Source: Macrostomum hystrix (taxonomy: Eukaryota; Platyhelminthes; Macrostomidae). Taken from it: a stretch of DNA of 64,000 nt. Below, in pieces: positions 33,850 through 64,000 of this stretch (its first letter is position 1; each line of letters begins with the position of its first letter). Below the pieces are notes generated by a model. The model worked only from the letters and a program-made list of their open reading frames with translations. It was not told where the DNA came from and did no database searches. Location of the stretch: contig CATNEN010000003.1 in assembly GCA_950097015.1 (NCBI GenBank), positions 14,886,001-14,950,000 of the forward strand, written 5' to 3'. Position numbers and translations under genes: made by a program.

Positions 33850-34410
33850 ATCAATTTATTTTATATCCCAAATCTGTTTATTCAGAATCCCTGATAAATC
33901 TATTCCAAATCCCAATTTAATATATTCCAAATCCCAAATCAATCTATTCCAAATCCCAAATCAATCTATTCCAAATCCCAAATCAATCTATTCCAAATCC
34001 CAAATCAATGTATTCCAAATCCCAAATCAATCTATTCCAGATCCCAAATCAATCTATTCCAGATCCCAAATCAATGTATTCTAGATCCCAAATCAATGTA
34101 TTCCAGATCCCAAATCAATCTATTCCAGATCCCAAATCAATGTATTCCAGATCCCAAATCAATGTATTCCAGATCCCAAATCAATCTATTCCAGATCCCA
34201 AATCAATGTATTCCAGATCCCAAATCAATGTATTCCAGATCCCAAATCAATGTATTCCAAATCCCAAATCAAGCTATTCCAGATCCCAAATCAATCTATT
34301 CAAATCCCAAATCAATGTATTCCAGATCCCAAATCAATCTATTCCAAATCCCAAATCAAGCTATTCCAGATCCCAAATCAATGTATTCCAGATCCCAAAT
34401 CAATGTATAG
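33850..34410 (+). repeat. 22-bp minisatellite downstream of RYBP
   Basis: About 25 copies of CCCAAATCAATCTATTCCAG plus AT, with ATGTATTCC and AAGCTATTCC variants. It begins about 200 bp after the RYBP stop and may lie in its 3' UTR. Confidence 0.95.
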
Positions 34411-34770
34411 ACGATATAAAAATGGCTTATTAGAATTGCCAATCACAAACGCAACCACGTTTTTTAATATAGTTTCATTTTTAATGTTACATAATTTAGC
34501 GCGAGTGACGTTCATAATTTATATGTAGTATTTATCTTACCACCGCTTTATTGTGCATTGAGAGTGAGTTTCGTTTCTTCTATCAGCAATCAGGCTTCCG
34601 TGTCTATCAAATAGTTTTTTTGCTTTCTATGGACTGCTTCTAAATTATGTCATTTATTTGCGGCAATAATTGCTTCACTTTTACTCTTGTAATTTAGCTT
34701 TCTGTCTGACGCTGAACACTTCGATATCTTTATGTGAAAAAGGTGAAAAAGGTTTGTAATTATCTAACAC
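34411..34770. other. Spacer between two minisatellites
   Basis: AT-rich unique sequence between the 22-bp and 21-bp arrays; no gene recognised. Confidence 0.4.
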
Positions 34771-36215
34771 AATTAATCATCTACATTCACAGATTCCTAT
34801 CTCATATCCACAGATCCTTATCTCATATCCACAGATCCCTATCTCATAACCACAGATCCCTATCTTATATCCACAGATCCCTATCTCATATCCACAGATC
34901 CCTATCTCATAACTACAGATCCCAATCTCATATCCACAGATCCCTATCTCATAACCACAGATCCTTATCTCATATTTACAGATCCCTATCTCATAACCAC
35001 AGATCCCTATCTCATAACCACAGATCCCTATCTCATAACTACAGATCCCAATGTCATAACCACAGATCCCTATCTCATAACTACAGATCCCTATCTCATA
35101 ACTACAGATCCCTATCTCATAACCACAGATCCCTATCTCATAACCACAGATCCCTATCTCATATCCACAGATCCCTATCTCATATCCACAGATCCCTATC
35201 TCATAACTACAGATCCCTATCTCATATCCACAGATCCCTATCTCATATCTACAGATCCCAATGTCATAACCACGGATCCCTATCTCATAACCACAGATCC
35301 CTATCTCATATCTACAGATCCCTATCTCATATCCACAGATCCCTATCTCATATCTACAGATCCCTATCTCATATCCACAGATCCCTATCTCATATCCACA
35401 GATCCCAATGTCATAACCACAGATCCCTATCTCATATCCACAGATCCCTATCTCATAACCACAGATCCCTATCTCATATCCACAGATCCCTATCTCATAT
35501 CCACAGATCCCTATCTCATAACTACAGATCCCTATCTCATATCCACAGATCCCTATCTCATATCCACAGATCCCTATCTCTTATCTACAGATCCCAATGT
35601 CATAACCACGGATCCCTATCTCATAACCACAGATCCCTATCTCATATCTACAGATCCCTATCTCATATCCACAGATCCCTATCTCATATCTACAGATCCC
35701 TATCTCATATCCACAGATCCCTATCTCATATCCACAGATCCCAATGTCATAACCACAGATCCCTATCTCATATCCACAGATCCCTATCTCATATCTACAG
35801 ATCCCAATGTCATAACCACGGATCCCTATCTCATAACCACAGATCCCTATCTCATATCTACAGATCCCTATCTCATATCCACAGATCCCTATCTCATATC
35901 TACAGATCCCTATCTCATATCCACAGATCCCTATCTCATATCCACAGATCCCAATGTCATAACCACAGATCCCTATCTCATATCTACAGATCCCTATCTC
36001 ATATCTACAGATCCCTATCTCATATCCACAGATCCCAATGTCATAACCACGGATCCCTATCTCATAACCACAGATCCCTATCTCATATCTACAGATCCCT
36101 ATCTCATATCCACAGATCCCTATCTCATATCTACAGATCCCTATCTCATATCCACAGATCCCTATCTCATATCCACAGATCCCAATGTCATAACCACAGA
36201 TCCCTATTTCATATT
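34771..36215 (+). repeat. 21-bp minisatellite with higher-order structure
   Basis: About 68 copies of CACAGATCCCTATCTCATAT plus one base, with variants CATAAC, CATATCTA and the marker ATCCCAATGTCATAACCACG. The marker recurs near 35257, 35592, 35799 and 36027, each followed by the same ordered series of variants, so multi-unit blocks have been duplicated. Confidence 0.95.
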
Positions 36216-36239
36216 ACACAAGTATTTTCTCATTCAATC

Positions 36240-37781
36240 TAGCTAACGTATTACGTGTATTGTAAAGTTCTAGGAATATAATTTTTACCAAGCGTCCTCC
36301 TATCTCTCTCAATCGATTGAGTCGCATTTTACAAAGTTCCAGTTTGATTTGCCTGCTTTGTTATTTGCTTTTTAGTTAACTAGCGCTTGCCTTGCGTTCT
36401 TTCTTTCTAATTTACAGCAGTTCCTAAGTTCTGATAAGGCTTTTTGGACCTAAAAAGTGTTTAAGTAATTCGTTCATTGCTACTCATTGAGTCCTTTTTC
36501 AGTAGAGTATTAAGCATATTATTAAAAAACTCGCATTATTTGTTTTGACCTATCATTGTCTGCTGTGACCGCGTTAAGTTAACTAAAACAACATAAGTCA
36601 AAGTTTACATATTGTGTGTACACATTTCATTGATTTTTAACAAAAAGCAATTTCTTTTCATAGCAACCGTTGTCAAATTTGATACTTATCACGATAGGAA
36701 CACCATTATAATAAAAACGTGTAATTTTAAATTCAGGTATCTAAGTATTCGTATATCTAACTTCATTGTATTTTGCGTGATTCGATCTGTTTGTACTTAA
36801 ATATTTATTGAATTTATTAGACGCAATGAGCCTGTGTATTGTAAAAAATCAATACAATTTCACTGCAATTCGCTTCTAATTAATAAGCCATGTAATTATG
36901 CTTCCCACGCATCAATGTCCTTTTTCAAATCTAATTTAGCTAAACTTGCCAGTTTTTTTAATTCAATTCAATCCAAATCTACTGGGTAATCTACTGAAGG
37001 ATCTGAGAGGAGTGGGCAATCTACTGTAGGATCTGAGGAGTGGGTAATCGACTACTATTGTGCGCTCCACATAATAAATTTACTGTTTAATAGCTCCATC
37101 GTAAAAATAATCTCTTAACATTGTTATATCAATTGGCATCAATGTAGTTAAATAACTTAATGAATTTCTATTTAGCAATAAAATCATGAAAAAGTAACAA
37201 TTAAATGGTTTAAGGCAGCCAGGTTTTATGACAGAATATTTGGATATTTAATAAAAAAGTGACGTGTGAAAGTGCCTTATAATCTTTGGTGTGAATTTAA
37301 AACAATGCGATAGGACAAGATATCGAGGGCCAAATGAAAGTATTTTTCACCCCATCTTGGGGGTGCAATGTGCTAGTCTAATATACTAAACTAGCGAACT
37401 CTAATCTCTACTAAAAGCCTGGCGGTTACTTAAAAAATTCGTATACCATAATTAGAAATTTGTAAAAAATGAAGGCAGTAGTGCATTTAAGGCGACTGGT
37501 GTTCAAATAAACAAAAATTAATTTTGGGTTCATTGTTAGCGAGAATTTGGGCAGAATTGGCGGTAGAGATAATGGTTTTTATCAAATTGGTAGCTTATAT
37601 AATATTGTGATTTATTATTGAGAGCGAAATATTTGTTAATTTGTATTTAGCTACCTGCATCAAATCAGATCTTTAAAGGCGTGATGTTTTAAAAATTGTC
37701 GAAAACTTCTGGTATAGACGACACTGTTACGATCCCGAATTTTAATAATTGCAACAATGATCACGACAAAGTAGACTCAAA
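36240..37781. other. AT-rich spacer between RYBP and the PDLIM-like gene
   Basis: No gene is recognised. A small tandem repeat (GGGTAATCTACTGAAGGATC, about 35 bp, two to three copies) lies at about 36980-37050. Confidence 0.4.
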
Positions 37782-62092
<24,311 letters not shown>

Positions 62093-62740
62093 GCTTAAAA
62101 GATTCTTTCTTCCGCTTGAATAAAGTCCAATACTAATACTTTGTTCACTTACGAAGACTTTTTATATTTCGCTTTAGGTGCTTTTCGACTATATTTACCG
62201 CCAACGCTTGGCCGAAAATGCTTTCTTCATCCAACCATCGAGCCCCCATTTCTGTTTCTCCCTTACCCTTGGTAGATGTGGCCTTACATCTGGGAGGGGG
62301 CGCCCTTTACTAACCCATGGGTCTGAGGCTGCAGATGCTTGGTTAGCAATCAGTTCGTTCCCTTTTCTGCCACCACCCTCTCTCTCTCTTTCTACCAATC
62401 CTCTACACGCCGATCTGCAGTCACTGAATGCCTTCAAGAAAAAATACACACAACAAGGAATAGTCGGTTCAGCTGATGACTTTCCCAATCCTCGCCATCT
62501 GCTGTTTTGTATTGCCAATAGGTGGAATAAAGTGGCCGCCGGCCGATGATTTTTCCCAATTGCGTATAAGGATAACTCTTTAATTAGATATGCTCAACAC
62601 TAGCCCACTTACCTTGTGTCGCTTAGTTACCATTGTCAACACCCTGTCTCGCCAAACTAAAATATATTCGAGAAATCGAAACATTTAATAATATTTCATG
62701 CGTTTCTTCTTTATGGCGTCATGCTGTGCCTGGGATTTGT
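62093..62740. other. 5' flank of the PDLIM-like gene
   Basis: Likely 5' UTR or promoter region. The open frame at 62178-62549 (+) shows no domain I can name. No further coding exon is supported. Confidence 0.35.
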
Positions 62741-62744
62741 AGTG

Positions 62745-63200
62745 ATTTCCCTCTCTCCCTCTCTCCCTTTCTTCCACTCCCTCTGTCCCTTTCTTCCACT
62801 CCCTCTGTCCCTTTCTTCCACTCCCTCTCTCCCTTTCTTCCACTCCCTCTGTCCCTTTCTTCCACTCCCTCTCTCCTTTTCTTCCACTCCCTCTCTCCCT
62901 TTCTTCCACTCCCTCTCTCCCTTTCTTCCACTCCCTCTCTGCAACTCTTCCACTCCCTTTCTCCCTCTCTCCCTCTCTACCTTTCTTCCACTCCCTCTCT
63001 GCATCTCTTCCACTCCCTCTCTGCATCTCTTCCACTCCCTCTCTGTCTTTCTTCCACTCCCTTTCTCCCTATCTCCCTCTCTAGCTCCCTCTCTCCCTTT
63101 CTTCCACTCTCTCTCTCCCTTTCTTCCACTCCCTCTCTCCCTCTCTCCCTCCTCTCTCCCTCTCTCCCTCTCTACCTTTCTCTCACTCTCTCCCTCTCCT
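62745..63200 (+). repeat. Pyrimidine-rich minisatellite
   Basis: About 20-22 bp units CTCTCCCTTTCTTCCACTCC with GTCCC, CTGCATCT and CTACC variants. An asymmetric all-pyrimidine strand of about 450 bp. Confidence 0.95.
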
Positions 63201-63890
63201 AATCTCAGTATTTCCCCTACTTCTTTCTGTTACGAGTAGATGCATTTAATTTCGCTTCGAAGCACAAAAATGCAGATTTGCACAAACACAAGGTCATATC
63301 GGACCTATAAGTTTTCTCGATTGTCCAAAAGCAAATACTCGCATTTGTCATTTTCTTTCTGACCCAACAGAAATATCTTTCAACTGACGATTTTCAGTCA
63401 TTTACAGCACTTATCACAAACTTGTACTATAAAACAGGGATTTCAACACTTTAAAACTCCCACACAACACTTGCAGTTTGTGCATCACAATAGCGGACAT
63501 GAACCTCTGACCTCAATAATCCCGACCCCATACCGTTGCAAAGCTAGCGCGAATGTCGCCAACATTTGGCCGGGGTAAAAATTGGCTTTTAACCAGCAAC
63601 ATCTGTTGGCACGCGGAAAATTCTCTGCCACCAAAGTTTTGAAGCCTTGACTCGTTGTACCCCATGAAATTGATGCCGAATAAAACCCTGCCTTGAGGTG
63701 CGAACAATTAGTTACAGCTGCAGCTGTACGCTCCTATTATGCTGTGACCTCCTATAGTACATGTGCAGTCAGGATTTGTTCTTCTAGAAGCTGTGTAGCA
63801 ATAGAGATTGGCCAATGAACAGCACTTCTGATAATGTCAAAGATTTTTCTATTTCGGGAAATCAGTTTGGCACTCATGGTGTGTCCGGGG
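63201..63890. other. Spacer with no recognised gene
   Basis: No coding sequence or named repeat is recognised. Confidence 0.4.
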
Positions 63891-63892
63891 GT

Positions 63893-64000
63893 TGGTGGTA
63901 GATCGGTTAACGCGTTTGCCTCTCGCACCACGGTCCCTAAGTTCGATTCCACGGCGAGGCCACATTTATTTGGGGCGCAGCCGCGGAGAGAAGGCTTGGG
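63893..64000 (+). repeat. SINE family B, cut by the window end
   Basis: Head GGTGGTAGATCGGTTAACGC, then TAAGTTCGATTCCACGGCG and TTGGGGCGCAGCCGCGGAG. The sequence ends inside the body. Confidence 0.9.

Noticed and set aside
34734-36242. 502-residue open frame of SHIHRSL-type repeats
   Set aside because: It is a translation of the 21-bp minisatellite; the unit length is a multiple of three, so stops are simply absent. No start context, family or splice logic.
62178-62549. Possible transposase or exon (contains QRLAENAFFI)
   Set aside because: A few residues recall DDE transposases, but no further motif or splice support was found.

Overview
This is eukaryotic nuclear DNA. Coding sequence is split by GT-AG introns whose phases match across every gene I rebuilt. 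Introns and spacers carry tRNA-derived SINEs, MITEs, hAT and Crypton relics and many unrelated minisatellites. The gene set (UTP20, P2X, otopetrin, RYBP, pancreatic-type lipase, PDZ/LIM-family scaffold, Rolling stone family) points to a bilaterian invertebrate. A spiralian such as a flatworm is my guess; the sequence does not fix the species.

Layout. 1-4.5 kb: 3' end of UTP20 (+). 4.5-8.4 kb: microsatellite, SINEs, and an 861-bp palindromic hAT-type element inserted in a SINE. 8.4-10.8 kb: P2X receptor (-); its only visible intron is almost entirely a MITE. 13.2-14.4 kb: SH2-domain protein (-). 16.4-21.2 kb: seven-exon otopetrin-type proton channel (+), with a different tandem repeat in each of four introns. 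22.4-25.4 kb: two broken Crypton-type tyrosine recombinases, one split by a 603-bp GC-rich SINE. 26.1-28.6 kb: secreted lipase (-). 29.4-30.3 kb: deleted hAT transposon with 8-bp target duplication. 32.7-33.6 kb: RYBP/YAF2-type Polycomb protein (+), followed by about 2 kb of minisatellites.

37.8-62.1 kb: one large PDLIM/Zasp-like gene (-), nine coding exons, PDZ domain but no LIM domain. Its 15.7-kb intron, which splits the PDZ domain, holds five tandem Rolling stone-family membrane-protein genes on the opposite strand. The fourth copy has lost exon 1 and part of a loop and is nearly identical in exon 2 to the fifth, which suggests recent duplication or gene conversion. 62.1-64.0 kb: simple repeats and a SINE cut by the window end.

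The most unusual observations are the nested Rolling stone array, three related MITEs that each end 3 to about 35 bp upstream of a 3' splice site, and a P2X receptor lacking one conserved ATP-binding lysine but ending in a PDZ ligand. Exon joins were read by eye from splice motifs, frame and family resemblance; no alignment or transcript data were used.
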